A DNA stretch of 64,000 bases from Alphaproteobacteria bacterium (GCA_028871455.1 JAGWNF010000005.1:62001-126000); one strand, 5' to 3'. Numbered from the stretch's first letter, positions 41,782 through 50,395 are shown. Notes: generated from the sequence alone by a model not told the origin. Program-made: numbers and translations.

Positions 41782-43118
41782 TGGCCTTCACCCAGACCCA
41801 AGTCCGGAAACTCGCCGGCAAGCTCCCCGAGCGCTTCGTCAAGACGCGGACCGAGCGGGGCATGACGCTCTCCTACGTCGAGGGCTGGCATGTGATCGAC
41901 GAAGCCAACCGGGTCTTCGGATTCGACGGCTGGGACCGCGAGACGGTCTCGGCCGAGTGTGTTTGGCAGGACGCACGCGTGGCGCCGAAGGCCTGCAGCT
42001 ATGCCGTGCGGGTCCGTATCAAGGTGCGGGCCGGCAAAACCATCGTGTCACGGGAGGGCACTGGCATCGGACATGGAACGGGCACCACCCTAGGTGACGC
42101 CCATGAAAGTGCCCTCAAGGAAGCCGAGACCGATGCCACCAAGCGGGCGCTCATCACCTTCGGCAACCTGTTCGGGCTTGCCCTCTACGATAAGGCGCAG
42201 ACCGGCGTGCAGCGCGCCAAAGGTCATGAAGCGGCGCTGGTGGCCTGGACGCTGGCGCGGAGCGGTCAGCCGCCGCAACCCTTCGAAAGCCCGGAGCAGT
42301 TCTGCTCCGCAGCCAAGGAAGCATTGCGCCTGGCGCAGTCGGCCGCGGACCTCGAGGCGCTCTGGACCGCCAATGCGCCGACAGTCGCCCAACTCCGGGC
42401 CATCCAGCCGGAACTGCGGACGCGCAGCGGCAGCCATTATGCTGACCTCCTCGAAAGCCTCTATCGCGAACAACGGAAAGCGCTCGAGCAGCAAGGTCCA
42501 CAGTCCGCAGCCGTGGCGGACGTTGTGGCGCCGGCTGCAAGTCCCCAACCATCGTCGGAAGCGCCGATGACGGAAGGCCCGAGCCCAGCGGTAGTGCCAA
42601 TGACCGAGGCGCCGGCGGACAAGTCCGCACTGACCATCACGATGCCACGGCGGATCCGTGACGCCGCCCACCTCAAATACGTCGCCGCCCTGCCCTGCCT
42701 GGTCTGTGGCCGCACGCCGAGCCACGCCCACCACCTGCGCTTCGCGCAGCCGCGATCGCTTGGCAGCAAAGTGAGCGATGAATGGACGGTGCCGCTCTGC
42801 CCAATTCATCACCGCACGCTGCACGACACGGGGCGCGAAGAGGCGTGGTGGCAGGTAAAGGGCATCGACGCGAAGGCCGAGGCCGAACGGCTGTGGGGCA
42901 AAACCCATGCGGCCGGAGTTTCGGCGATGTTGCCGGCGTCTGGCGTGGCCAGCCGCGATCGATCGGAACGGTCGACGCCCCGATTGGAGCCGGCGAGTGC
43001 AACCGGAACCGGCCATCAACCTGCTGACGTTCTCCGCGACACCCCTGCACCCCAGTCGCCACCGACCGATGACCGGGGCTTGCCCTTGCCCCTCAACCTA
43101 AAGGTCGAAACATCGTGA
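41781..43118 (+). CDS. Rad52-like annealing protein fused to an HNH-type (DUF968-like) nuclease
   Basis: 445 residues. Residues 1-150 are a Rad52/DdrA-type annealase: YVEGWHVIDEANRVFGFDGWDRE, then GTTLGDAHESALKEAETDATKRALITFGNLFGLALYD. A Pro/Ala linker (about 240-285) leads to a zinc/HNH-like domain at 288-375: Cys306 and Cys309 in LPCLVCGR, His315, His317 and His318 in SHAHHLRF, then Cys340, His343, His344 and His348 in PLCPIHHRTLH, ending WWQVKGIDAKAEAERLW. An annealase joined to a nuclease suggests coupled strand annealing and end or junction cutting. The last 60 residues are disordered-looking. Confidence 0.8.
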   Translation: MAFTQTQVRKLAGKLPERFVKTRTERGMTLSYVEGWHVIDEANRVFGFDGWDRETVSAECVWQDARVAPKACSYAVRVRIKVRAGKTIVSREGTGIGHGTGTTLGDAHESALKEAETDATKRALITFGNLFGLALYDKAQTGVQRAKGHEAALVAWTLARSGQPPQPFESPEQFCSAAKEALRLAQSAADLEALWTANAPTVAQLRAIQPELRTRSGSHYADLLESLYREQRKALEQQGPQSAAVADVVAPAASPQPSSEAPMTEGPSPAVVPMTEAPADKSALTITMPRRIRDAAHLKYVAALPCLVCGRTPSHAHHLRFAQPRSLGSKVSDEWTVPLCPIHHRTLHDTGREEAWWQVKGIDAKAEAERLWGKTHAAGVSAMLPASGVASRDRSERSTPRLEPASATGTGHQPADVLRDTPAPQSPPTDDRGLPLPLNLKVETS

Positions 43119-43280
43119 TCACGGCGCTCGCTTATTAGGGGCTACCACCGGGCAGGTGTCCGACCTCCGCAACCGTTTCTGTCCCTAGGTCGCCCGCCGG
43201 CTTTGCGACCTTGGTCGCGGCTAAGTCGAGGTCATTGCGATGATCAGCCCATTGCAATTCGAGGCTCATCGTCAACCCGC

Positions 43281-43309
43281 TTGAAAATATGCTTGAACAG
43301 GCATAGGTT
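43281..43309 (+). promoter_or_regulatory. Promoter with internal palindrome for the HigBA-like pair
   Basis: TTGAAA (43281-43286) and TAGGTT (43304-43309) have a 17-base spacer. An 18-base near-perfect palindrome, TATGCTTGAACAGGCATA at 43288-43305, fills that spacer; one pair and the central AA do not match. The placement fits an operator bound by the XRE antitoxin. Start of translation is 17 bases further at 43327. Confidence 0.55.
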
Positions 43310-43326
43310 AATTACGGATTTGGGAC

Positions 43327-43725
43327 ATGGTGAAGCCGCCCAGTGAATACCAGCCCAAGCCGGTGCACTGGGTCGGCAATAGCAAAGAGGCCCTGAGCGG
43401 CTTCCCTGAGGAAGTGCGGCGTCGTGTCGGCGGCGCGTTGTGGGAGGCGCAGATCGGCCGCAAGGTGCCCTATGCCAATCCGCTCAAAGGGTTCGGCGAT
43501 GCGGGTGTGTTGGAGATCGTGGACGACTTCGAAGGCGACACGTTCCGTGCCGTCTATTCCGTGCGGTTTGCCGAAGCGATCTATGTGCTGCATGCCTTCC
43601 AGAAGAAATCCAAGCGAGGCGTTGCTACACCCAAGGCCGATTTAAAGTTGATCAATCAGCGTCTCAAACGAGCGAGAAGGGATTACGAGCAATGGTCAAG
43701 AAGCGAAAAGTCACCATCCCGGTAA
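43327..43725 (+). CDS. HigB/RelE-superfamily toxin (phage Gp49-like)
   Basis: 132 residues: KPVHWVGNSKEALSGFPEEVRRRVGGALWEAQIGRK, then ANPLKGFGDAGVLEIVDDFEGDTFRAVYSVRFAEAIYVLHAFQKKSKRG, the Gp49-like RelE fold, whose members are ribosome-dependent mRNA endonucleases. The catalytic basic residues near FQKKSKRG are retained. The toxin-first order, with the antitoxin overlapping by 34 bases, is typical of higBA. Confidence 0.88.
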   Translation: MVKPPSEYQPKPVHWVGNSKEALSGFPEEVRRRVGGALWEAQIGRKVPYANPLKGFGDAGVLEIVDDFEGDTFRAVYSVRFAEAIYVLHAFQKKSKRGVATPKADLKLINQRLKRARRDYEQWSRSEKSPSR

Positions 43726-44042
43726 CAGCGAGTACCGGCAACGTCTTTGCCGACATGGGATTGCCCGAAGCCGAGGAGGAGCTGACCAAGGCGCAACTTG
43801 CGAGCCACATCCGGCAGATAATCAAGCGCGCGCGTTTGACCCAGGTTGCCGCAGCGGCGCTCATGGGAATCGATCAACCGAAGGTGTCAGCGCTTCTTAA
43901 TGGACGGCTCACGAATTTCTCTGGCGACCGTTTGATGCGTCTGCTGACCGCACTGGGCCACGACGTGGAGATCATGGTCAAGACCAAGCCACGCAGTCGC
44001 TCGCATGGGCGTGTCCGCGTCGTTGGCGAGGCACACGTATGA
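43692..44042 (+). CDS. HigA-like XRE antitoxin
   Basis: 116 residues from the ATG at 43692, inside the toxin gene's 3' end. The sequence has NVFADMGLPEAEEELTKAQLASHIRQIIKRARLTQVAAAALMGIDQPKVSALLNGRLTNFSGDRLMRLLTALGHDVEI, the XRE family that partners Gp49-like toxins. The helix-turn-helix is LTQVAAAALMGIDQPKVSALLNG. It probably binds the palindrome in the upstream promoter. The basic C-terminal tail is short. Confidence 0.88.
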   Translation: MVKKRKVTIPVTASTGNVFADMGLPEAEEELTKAQLASHIRQIIKRARLTQVAAAALMGIDQPKVSALLNGRLTNFSGDRLMRLLTALGHDVEIMVKTKPRSRSHGRVRVVGEAHV

Positions 44043-44151
44043 CAAGGTGGCGCTAAGCGAGACGACCTCTCCTAAATCTCCGCCAGCGGACGGTCAGGGC
44101 CAGCCACTACCCGTCAATCTGCACGCCGACGCACCGCGGCTCGGCTGACCC

Positions 44152-44634
44152 ATGACCAGCCAATTGCAGATCGAAGCCAATCGACGCAATGCCCGGCTCA
44201 GCACCGGGCCCAAGACAGCCGAGGGCCGCGCCACCAGCCGGATGAATGCGTTGAAGCACGGCCTTACGGCTCGCCAGATCGTGCTCTTCGATGAAACGAC
44301 GGAGGACTTCGAGGCCTTTTTCAGCGAGATCATTGCCGCGCTCAAGCCCGGGGATCCGGTCGAGACACAGCTTGCCGAGCGCATCGCCGTCTGCGCCTGG
44401 CGGCTGCGGCGCTCCTACTGCATCGAAGCGGCCATGTTCGAGAACGTCCGGCGCAGTTGGACCAACGGCGCCCCCACCATCACGTCACGGATCGAGCACT
44501 TGTTCGTCCGAGTGACCGCGCACGAGGATCATCTCGCTAAGCTCAACCGCTACGAGGTCACGCTTGAGCGATCGCTTCAGCGGGCGTTGGTCGCGCTGGA
44601 GCACAGGCAAATGCGACGCCTCAATCGGAGCTAG
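44152..44634 (+). CDS. Hypothetical protein of a widespread accessory family
   Basis: 160 residues beginning MTSQLQIEANRRNARLSTGPKTAEGRATSRMNALKHGLTARQ. The N-terminal NRRNARLSTGPKTAEGRA..SRMNALKHGLTA pattern is one I recognise as recurrent in hypothetical proteins of alphaproteobacteria and planctomycetes, with no assigned function. The rest is helical (QLAERIAVCAWRLRRSYCIEAAMFENVRRSW). It is the last protein gene of the island before the tRNA. Confidence 0.65.
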   Translation: MTSQLQIEANRRNARLSTGPKTAEGRATSRMNALKHGLTARQIVLFDETTEDFEAFFSEIIAALKPGDPVETQLAERIAVCAWRLRRSYCIEAAMFENVRRSWTNGAPTITSRIEHLFVRVTAHEDHLAKLNRYEVTLERSLQRALVALEHRQMRRLNRS

Positions 44635-44708
44635 CGATTAGCTATCAAGCCAACTTGATCGGAGCCGTACCGGCATGTTTGGTTTCTGTTCGGGGTTCGC
44701 TGCAAGCC

Positions 44709-44737
44709 TTGCGCGATACGCGGCGAACGTCTAATTA
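44709..44737 (+). promoter_or_regulatory. Promoter of tRNA-Glu
   Basis: TTGCGC at 44709-44714 and TAATTA at 44732-44737 with a 17-base spacer; the tRNA begins 12 bases after the -10 box. The -35 hexamer is identical to the one before rpsF. Confidence 0.65.
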
Positions 44738-44748
44738 GGCGGCTCTGA

Positions 44749-44824
44749 GTCCCCATCGTCTAGAGGCCTAGGACGGGGCCCTCTCACGGCCCAAACCGGG
44801 GTTCGAATCCCCGTGGGGACGCCA
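44749..44824 (+). tRNA. tRNA-Glu, anticodon CTC
   Basis: 76 bases with an encoded CCA. The acceptor stem GTCCCCA pairs with TGGGGAC, the discriminator is G, and the anticodon loop is CTCTCAC, giving CTC. The T arm reads CCGGGGTTCGAATCCCCG. All four arms form without mismatch in the acceptor and T stems. Confidence 0.97.
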
Positions 44825-44994
44825 GTTCTGCTACGTTGCTGAAGTAACCTCAACCTCTGCATTGCCATTCAGCGCGTTGAGGCTATCAACCACGCCGTAG
44901 AGATCGCTCGTATTGCCACGTCCCAGTGATTAACTTCCGCCGTTGCCGCCGTGGCAAGGTCCATGGTCTCGACGAGGACCCCCGTAACTTGAAA

Positions 44995-45261
44995 TCACTT
45001 CGTGAACCCGTTCGACACGCTAGCCTGACCGTTGGGTGCCGGCAAATTGTGCGCGCGCAAGCACGCACGGCGATAATTCTCACGGGCCGCGTTACCCTCC
45101 GGCGTGTAATCAGGAAAAAGCTGCGCCGCAGCTTGCGCGCACCGATCCGCGGTACTCCAGATGCTTTGCTCCTCTCTATATGGTGGGGCCTGAGCACACA
45201 CCGGAGCGACAGTCGACGCGACCAGGATTAAAGCGAAGAAAACAATGCTCAAGCGATTCAT
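44995..45261 (-). CDS. Small secreted protein of unknown function
   Basis: 88 residues with a signal peptide (RLSIVFFALILVASTVAPVCAQA) and a short mature part with two cysteines: STADRCAQAAAQLFPDYTPEGNAARENYRRACLRAHNLP. Spacing of the cysteines suggests one disulfide in the periplasm. CGGAG lies 8 bases before the ATG. I do not recognise a named family. Confidence 0.7.
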   Translation of the reverse strand: MNRLSIVFFALILVASTVAPVCAQAPPYREEQSIWSTADRCAQAAAQLFPDYTPEGNAARENYRRACLRAHNLPAPNGQASVSNGFTK

Positions 45262-45429
45262 GGCCCGAACTCCGCAAGGAGGTTAAGAGGCACAACTCTC
45301 TCAGGATCGATCTGCCGCCCCGTCATTATGGATCGCTGTGGGCATCACACATCCTTAGCGTACAGCCCCAGTCTGACAGACTATCCTAATGGCTCGCCGT
45401 AGACCACGCCGCATGGATGGCTCGCGTCG

Positions 45430-45963
45430 TTGTCTCTAGGGCGGTCGGCCAGTTTGTTTAGGTCTGGCGACAGCACGCGCCGCAGAAGTCGGAAATCATC
45501 GTGCCACCTTTCTTACGCCTCAAAGGCGAAAGCTCTCGCCGGAGCGGCGGTGGGGTTGGCGCTGGCCTTCGGCGTGCCGGCGGCGCACGCAGCGCCGCTC
45601 ACCGTCGTCGTCGACAATGTCTGTAGCGCCAAGGGCGAGATCGACTTGACGGTCTTTGTTGCCAGCAACTGGCTTTCGGACCGGACCGACGTCAGCGACC
45701 GCCAGCTGCCGGCGCGGGTCGGGTCGGTGACCTTCCATTTCGATTTGCCGCCCGGCACTTATGCCGCCGCCGCGTTTCACGACGCCAACGACAACGGCAA
45801 ATTCGACAAGAACTTCGTCGGCTGGCCGCTTGAAGGCTTCGGCTTCTCGAACGACGCGCATGTCAAATTCTTCCATCCGCCGAGCTTCGCCGCCGCGCGC
45901 TTCACGCTGCCGCCCGAAGGCGCGACCGAGACGCTCCGTCTCGATTACTGGAGCAAATGTTGA
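45430..45963 (+). CDS. DUF2141 domain secreted protein
   Basis: The mature part (APLTVVVDNVCSAKGEIDLTVF, then GSVTFHFDLPPGTYAAAAFHDANDNGKFDKNFVGWPLEGFGFSN and FTLPPEGATETLRLDYW) is a DUF2141 protein, a beta-rich periplasmic or surface family; DANDNGKFD resembles a calcium-binding loop. A signal peptide (KALAGAAVGLALAFGVPAAHA) is intact. The frame has no ATG or GTG before it: only TTG at 45430 or 45454, which would put 30 odd residues in front of the signal. The true start may be lost, so expression is doubtful. Confidence 0.65.
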   Translation: MSLGRSASLFRSGDSTRRRSRKSSCHLSYASKAKALAGAAVGLALAFGVPAAHAAPLTVVVDNVCSAKGEIDLTVFVASNWLSDRTDVSDRQLPARVGSVTFHFDLPPGTYAAAAFHDANDNGKFDKNFVGWPLEGFGFSNDAHVKFFHPPSFAAARFTLPPEGATETLRLDYWSKC

Positions 45964-46119
45964 AGCGGCGCGGCTGTTCGCGGAGATTGCGTCGCGGATC
46001 AGCTTGCCGGCCAAATTGACGAGGCGCTTATCAGTACAATTGATCTGCCGCGCCATGCTATGGTGTCGCGTCAACACCCTGGCGATACAAAGGATTTCGG
46101 TCATTTGAGTCACGAAACT

Positions 46120-47943
46120 ATGTCGCGCGCCGCCGCGAAGAAGGAACGGCTGGCGACGGTGCCTTTGTTGCGCCGAATAATCGGCGAATTCGTGCGGCCG
46201 TATTTCGGCCGCGCGCTGATCGCCCTCGGCTGCATGGGCGTCATGGCCGCCGCCACGGCGACCAATGCCTGGCTGATGCAGCCGATTCTCGACCGTGTCT
46301 TCGTCGCCCATGACGCCAAGCTGCTGCTGGTCATCCCGGCGGCCGTGATTGTATTGGCAGTTCTCAAAGGCTTCGCCAACTACGGTCAGACCGTGCTGAT
46401 GACCGGCATCGGCCAGCGCATCGTCGCCGACGTTCAGGCGGCGCTGTTCGCACGCATCATGCGCTCCGATCTCGCTTTTTTTCACGACAATCCGACTGGC
46501 ACGCTGATATCGCGCTTTACCATCGATGCGGGCATGCTCCGCAATGCCGCCACGGAATTGCTCGCCCGCATCGGCCGCGAGGCTCTCACGGCAGTGTTCC
46601 TCATTCTACTCATGTTCTACCAGGACTGGGTCCTGGCGCTGCTGGCGGCGATGGTATTTCCAATCGCGTTTCGCCCGATCGTTAGAATTGGGCGCCGGAT
46701 GCGGCGCGTTTCGACGAGCGCGCAAACCGAGATCGGCCTGTTCATGACGCTTCTCAATCAGTCTTTCCAGGGCGCGCGTCATGTGAAGGCATACGGCATG
46801 GAGAGCTACGAGATTTCGCGCGCTCGCGTCTATGCCGATAAGATCTACAAGATCTTTCAGCGCGCGGTACGGACCCGCGCGATTGCCTCGCCGCTAATGG
46901 AAACGCTCGGCGGCATCGCCGTGGCGCTGGTCATTCTCTACGGCGGCCATCAGGTGTTGATCGGCGCGCGCACGCCGGGCGCGTTTTTCTCGTTCATCAC
47001 CGCGCTGCTGCTGGCCTATCAGCCGCTGAAGAACCTCGCTGGTCTCAACGCCAGCTTGCAGGAAGGCTTAGCCGCGGCGAAGCGAATCTTCGATATCCTA
47101 GATCTTGAACCGAACATCAAGGACGCTCCGCAAGCGCGGCCGCTCGCCATCAAGGGTGGCGAAATCCGGTTCCAGGATGTGCATTTCACCTATGCCAACG
47201 GCGCCGAGGCGCTGAACGGCGTTTCCTTGACGGTGCCGGCGGGCAAGCGCGTTGCGCTCGTGGGATCGTCGGGTGCCGGCAAGTCTACCATCCTGAACCT
47301 GATCCCGCGCTTCTACGACACAACCGGGGGTGCGATTACGGTTGATGGCCAAAACGTGCGGGATGTGACGCTGGCGAGCTTGCGCGGCGCGATCGCGCTC
47401 GTCAGCCAGGAGATCATGCTGTTTGACGACACCATCAAGGCGAATGTCGCCTATAGCCGCGTGGGCGCGTCCGATGCAGAAATCGTCGCTGCTGCCCGAG
47501 CCGCGGCAGCCGATGATTTCATTCGCGGTCTACCGCAGGGCTACGACACCATGGTGGGCGAACACGGCATCAAGCTCTCGGGTGGTCAGCGCCAGCGCAT
47601 CGCCATCGCCCGGGCCATGCTCAAGAACGCGCCGATTTTGCTGCTCGACGAAGCGACGTCCTCGCTCGACTCCGAGTCCGAGCGGCACGTTCAGTCAGCG
47701 CTCGATGCCCTGATGCAAGGGCGCACCACAGTCGTCATCGCGCATCGCCTTTCGACGATAACCAGCGCCGATCTAATCTATGTGATCGACAAGGGCCGCG
47801 TCGTCGAGCAGGGAACGCATGCCGAATTGATGCGGGAACGCGGCGTCTACGCGCGCCTTTACGCGCTGCAGTTTGCGGACCAAGTTCAGGACGAACCCTC
47901 GTTGCGCGCCATCCGGCCGGCTTATCCAAAGGCTGTAAGCTAA
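46120..47943 (+). CDS. MsbA-like lipid/polysaccharide exporter ABC transporter
   Basis: 607 residues with a six-helix membrane domain (about 20-320) and one ATPase domain: Walker A GSSGAGKSTI, signature LSGGQRQRIAIA, Walker B ILLLDEATSSLD and the H-loop IAHRLST. This half-size, homodimeric layout is that of MsbA and related type IV exporters that flip lipid A-linked or lipid-linked substrates. The frame is open to 46060 but the ATG at 46120 gives a normal start. Given the downstream polysaccharide genes it may export a lipid-linked glycan. Confidence 0.9.
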   Translation: MSRAAAKKERLATVPLLRRIIGEFVRPYFGRALIALGCMGVMAAATATNAWLMQPILDRVFVAHDAKLLLVIPAAVIVLAVLKGFANYGQTVLMTGIGQRIVADVQAALFARIMRSDLAFFHDNPTGTLISRFTIDAGMLRNAATELLARIGREALTAVFLILLMFYQDWVLALLAAMVFPIAFRPIVRIGRRMRRVSTSAQTEIGLFMTLLNQSFQGARHVKAYGMESYEISRARVYADKIYKIFQRAVRTRAIASPLMETLGGIAVALVILYGGHQVLIGARTPGAFFSFITALLLAYQPLKNLAGLNASLQEGLAAAKRIFDILDLEPNIKDAPQARPLAIKGGEIRFQDVHFTYANGAEALNGVSLTVPAGKRVALVGSSGAGKSTILNLIPRFYDTTGGAITVDGQNVRDVTLASLRGAIALVSQEIMLFDDTIKANVAYSRVGASDAEIVAAARAAAADDFIRGLPQGYDTMVGEHGIKLSGGQRQRIAIARAMLKNAPILLLDEATSSLDSESERHVQSALDALMQGRTTVVIAHRLSTITSADLIYVIDKGRVVEQGTHAELMRERGVYARLYALQFADQVQDEPSLRAIRPAYPKAVS

Positions 47944-48062
47944 GCGCCCGTTTGCCGGTAAAGCGTCGGCCGGCCCGTCTTTTAGAGGTGCCCGCCTGGG
48001 GCAGATTCAACGTCGCGGCTGAGTCGCCTTGATAAGGCGATCAGCGCCGGAGCGACCCCTAG

Positions 48063-48878
48063 TCAGAAGAACTCGCGCATCCTGTTGACGCGCTTTTTTA
48101 CGCTGCGGCGCCAGCGCGCGAAATGCCGGTGCCGCCAATCCCAGGCGGCCTGACGCACGATCCGGATAGCGGTCTCCGGCGGTGCAAAAGCAGCCACCGC
48201 GCGGGCTAAAGCGGGATGAGCCTGCTCGTCGAATAGGATGGCCATGCCGGAGGGTGTCCCAAGTAAAAGTCTCGGCATGCGACCAGCTAGCTTGCCGATC
48301 TCGGACATGCCGGAACGCAACCCGAAGAGCACGACGTCGTGAAATAGATAGACCGCATCGGGCGTGGCCTTAGCACGAACCGCAATGTAATCGCGGACGA
48401 CTTGTTCGTTGGTATGAAGGCCATCAATGAACGCGAAATCAACCAAGCCCCCGAGCTCGGCATCAACGATGTTCGCAACGTCCTGTGGCGACGTGCCCTG
48501 GACAGCGCGCACCGGCAAGTTATGCCGCGTGGCGATCCGGTTGGTCAGCGCCAATCCCTCGCGCATCGCGGGATCCGGGGCCGTATCCATGGCGACGACC
48601 ATGCCCTTGGGCATAAGTAAGCCGAGAGCGAGTGTGCTCCAGCCCATGGAATTGCCGATAATCAACGCGCGCGTGGGCGCGTAAGCTGCCAAAACGTGCT
48701 CAAGAAAATAGACCTCTTGCACCGCGATGCCGAGATTATCGGTAACGCTCTTGCCTTCACGGAAGAACCACGTGAATGGCGCCTTCGGCAGTCCGCCGAC
48801 GTGAATCGGCGCAAGGCCGGCGCAGAGCTCAATGCCCTCCTGGCGGTAGAATTCGGTGAGCTCACCGATGATCGGCAT
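48063..48878 (-). CDS. Class I SAM-dependent methyltransferase
   Basis: 271 residues: ALIIGNSMGWSTLALGLLMPKGMVVAMDTAPDP is a SAM-binding strand-loop and acidic ribose-binding position; DFAFIDGLHTNEQVVRDYIAVRAKATPDAVYLFHDVVLFGLRSG resembles the Methyltransf_24 family, which includes sugar and polyketide methylases. The C-terminus is basic (RWRRSVKKRVNRMREFF). The substrate is unknown; position in the glycan region suggests sugar methylation. It converges on the ABC transporter with a 119-base gap. Confidence 0.75.
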   Translation of the reverse strand: MPIIGELTEFYRQEGIELCAGLAPIHVGGLPKAPFTWFFREGKSVTDNLGIAVQEVYFLEHVLAAYAPTRALIIGNSMGWSTLALGLLMPKGMVVAMDTAPDPAMREGLALTNRIATRHNLPVRAVQGTSPQDVANIVDAELGGLVDFAFIDGLHTNEQVVRDYIAVRAKATPDAVYLFHDVVLFGLRSGMSEIGKLAGRMPRLLLGTPSGMAILFDEQAHPALARAVAAFAPPETAIRIVRQAAWDWRHRHFARWRRSVKKRVNRMREFF

Positions 48879-48965
48879 GCGCGGACCCTAGAGCACGCTC
48901 AAAAGGCGGCAAAGCCTTTTCTGGCTTCAAACCGGAACGCATTTTTCGCGTGAAGCCAGCGGCAA

Positions 48966-49346
48966 CTATTGCGCCGGCGGCGGCAACGTCACCGAACGAC
49001 AGGTCTGTGCGATCGCTTTCGTTTTCGCCTCGAAGCTCGGCGGAATCGCATGATTCGCCCGGATATATTGAACCTCGTCCGGCGTGATGACCTCGGCCGC
49101 TTTCTCGGCGGCGCATTGGCAGTAGAGCGCCACTTGCGCTTGGGTGTAACCGGCTTGCCGAGTTGCCGGGTCATTCATCTCGCGCTGAATGCAGGACTGC
49201 TTCGCACTGGCGATGAAGGCATCCTTGTCTTGTTCGGAAGTGAGGCCCGAGAGCGGCGGCGGCGTCTGCATCCGCCAATAGATTGTCGCGGCGGCGACTA
49301 CAACAGCGCCGACTATCACAGCCGAGATGACGGTGGACCGTTTCAT
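48966..49346 (-). CDS. Small membrane-anchored protein of unknown function
   Basis: 126 residues: a single N-terminal helix (TVISAVIVGAVVVAAATIYW), then a periplasmic domain with four cysteines (QSCIQREMND, VALYCQCAAEKAAEVI, QTCRSV). The CQC...C pattern with Glu/Gln-rich helices suggests a disulfide-bonded helical hairpin. I do not recognise a family. The start codon follows the divergent glycosyltransferase promoter region by about 140 bases. Confidence 0.6.
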   Translation of the reverse strand: MKRSTVISAVIVGAVVVAAATIYWRMQTPPPLSGLTSEQDKDAFIASAKQSCIQREMNDPATRQAGYTQAQVALYCQCAAEKAAEVITPDEVQYIRANHAIPPSFEAKTKAIAQTCRSVTLPPPAQ

Positions 49347-49483
49347 GGCGGCCGATCATAGGGGAGAGATTCCCACTGACGCCAGGAATTTGCCGTTTGG
49401 GGGCCCAATCGCAAAACCTAGAACGGAAAATGCCGATGATGCGCATGGCTGACACTGTTTGAGCGGCAAGATATACCTTTGCC

Positions 49484-50395
49484 ATGACCGGGGTTTCCTT
49501 CGTCGTCACCGTCTACAACAAGGCGGCGTATCTGCCCGCAGTGCTGAGCGCGATCTTCGCCCAGGAGGGTGATTTCGCCCGCGAGGTCATTGTCGTCGAT
49601 GATGGATCGACCGACGACTCACCTGGATTGCTTGACCGGCTTTGCGCCAATCGCCGTGAGGCACGGGTCATTCATCAGCCGAACCAGGGACTGGTCGGTG
49701 CGACCAATATTGGTGTCAGGGCTGCCACACAGCCATGGCTCAAGATCGTCGACGGCGACGATGTGCTTGCGCCGTGGGCAACGCGTATCCTCCTGGACGC
49801 CGCGAATGCATTCGGCACCAGGATCGCCCTCGGGTCCGCGGGCGAATACCGAGTGGGTGAGCCGATCTCATGGGGTGCCCTTGACCCGGCACAGGCGGAA
49901 CCCTACCGGCGCGATCTCTTTGTTGAATGCCTCCGCAACGTCCCGGGCAATTTATCGCCGACCCTGATCGACCGGGCGCTCTATTGGGAGGTCGGTGGCG
50001 CCGATCCACGGCTCTACAATGCCGATCTGCCGCTGCTCCTGAAGCTGTCACAGGGCCGCATGGCCGCCTGCGTCAAAGCCGTCGTCACCGTAAGCCCGCT
50101 TGTCGCAGCCGGACGGATGAGCGGCGATGAACGCCGCATGCTGGAGGAAACCAACCGCGCCATCGTCTATTTTCTGGCCGATCATCCGCAGCTGTCCTGG
50201 CGTCAACGCCGCGTCGCGCTCGAGCGTGCCTTCGGCCGCGCCTGGAAATGGCAGCACCGCCGGTTGGGTGCAACGCTGGTCTCGCGCTGGTTTTGGCTCT
50301 ATGCGCTGGCGAAGCTTGGTCCCCCGAGTTTCGCGCTACCATTCCTGGCGTCGACGCTCGAAGCCTTTACCGTGCCGCGCAGGAATCGCTCATGA
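49484..50395 (+). CDS. GT2 glycosyltransferase, tandem copy 1
   Basis: 303 residues with a GT-A fold: SFVVTVYNKAAYLPAVLSAIF, VIVVDDGSTDDSPGLLDRL, the DxD metal site in KIVDGDDVLAPWATRILLDAA and a C-terminal RAFGRAWKWQHRRLGATLVSRWFWLYALAKLGPPSF. It transfers a nucleotide sugar in the cytosol, probably for the surface glycan. It is about 60 percent identical to the next gene by eye, with the same length, and overlaps it by four bases. Confidence 0.85.
   Translation: MTGVSFVVTVYNKAAYLPAVLSAIFAQEGDFAREVIVVDDGSTDDSPGLLDRLCANRREARVIHQPNQGLVGATNIGVRAATQPWLKIVDGDDVLAPWATRILLDAANAFGTRIALGSAGEYRVGEPISWGALDPAQAEPYRRDLFVECLRNVPGNLSPTLIDRALYWEVGGADPRLYNADLPLLLKLSQGRMAACVKAVVTVSPLVAAGRMSGDERRMLEETNRAIVYFLADHPQLSWRQRRVALERAFGRAWKWQHRRLGATLVSRWFWLYALAKLGPPSFALPFLASTLEAFTVPRRNRS

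Noticed and set aside
44749-44824. tRNA-Glu considered as the integration site of the island
   Set aside because: The island lies on the 5' side of the tRNA and I found no copy of the tRNA 3' end at the other edge; no integrase is present.
46060-46119. A 20-residue N-terminal extension of the MsbA-like protein
   Set aside because: The upstream start reads through a hydrophilic, non-conserved segment; the ATG at 46120 gives the normal family start.
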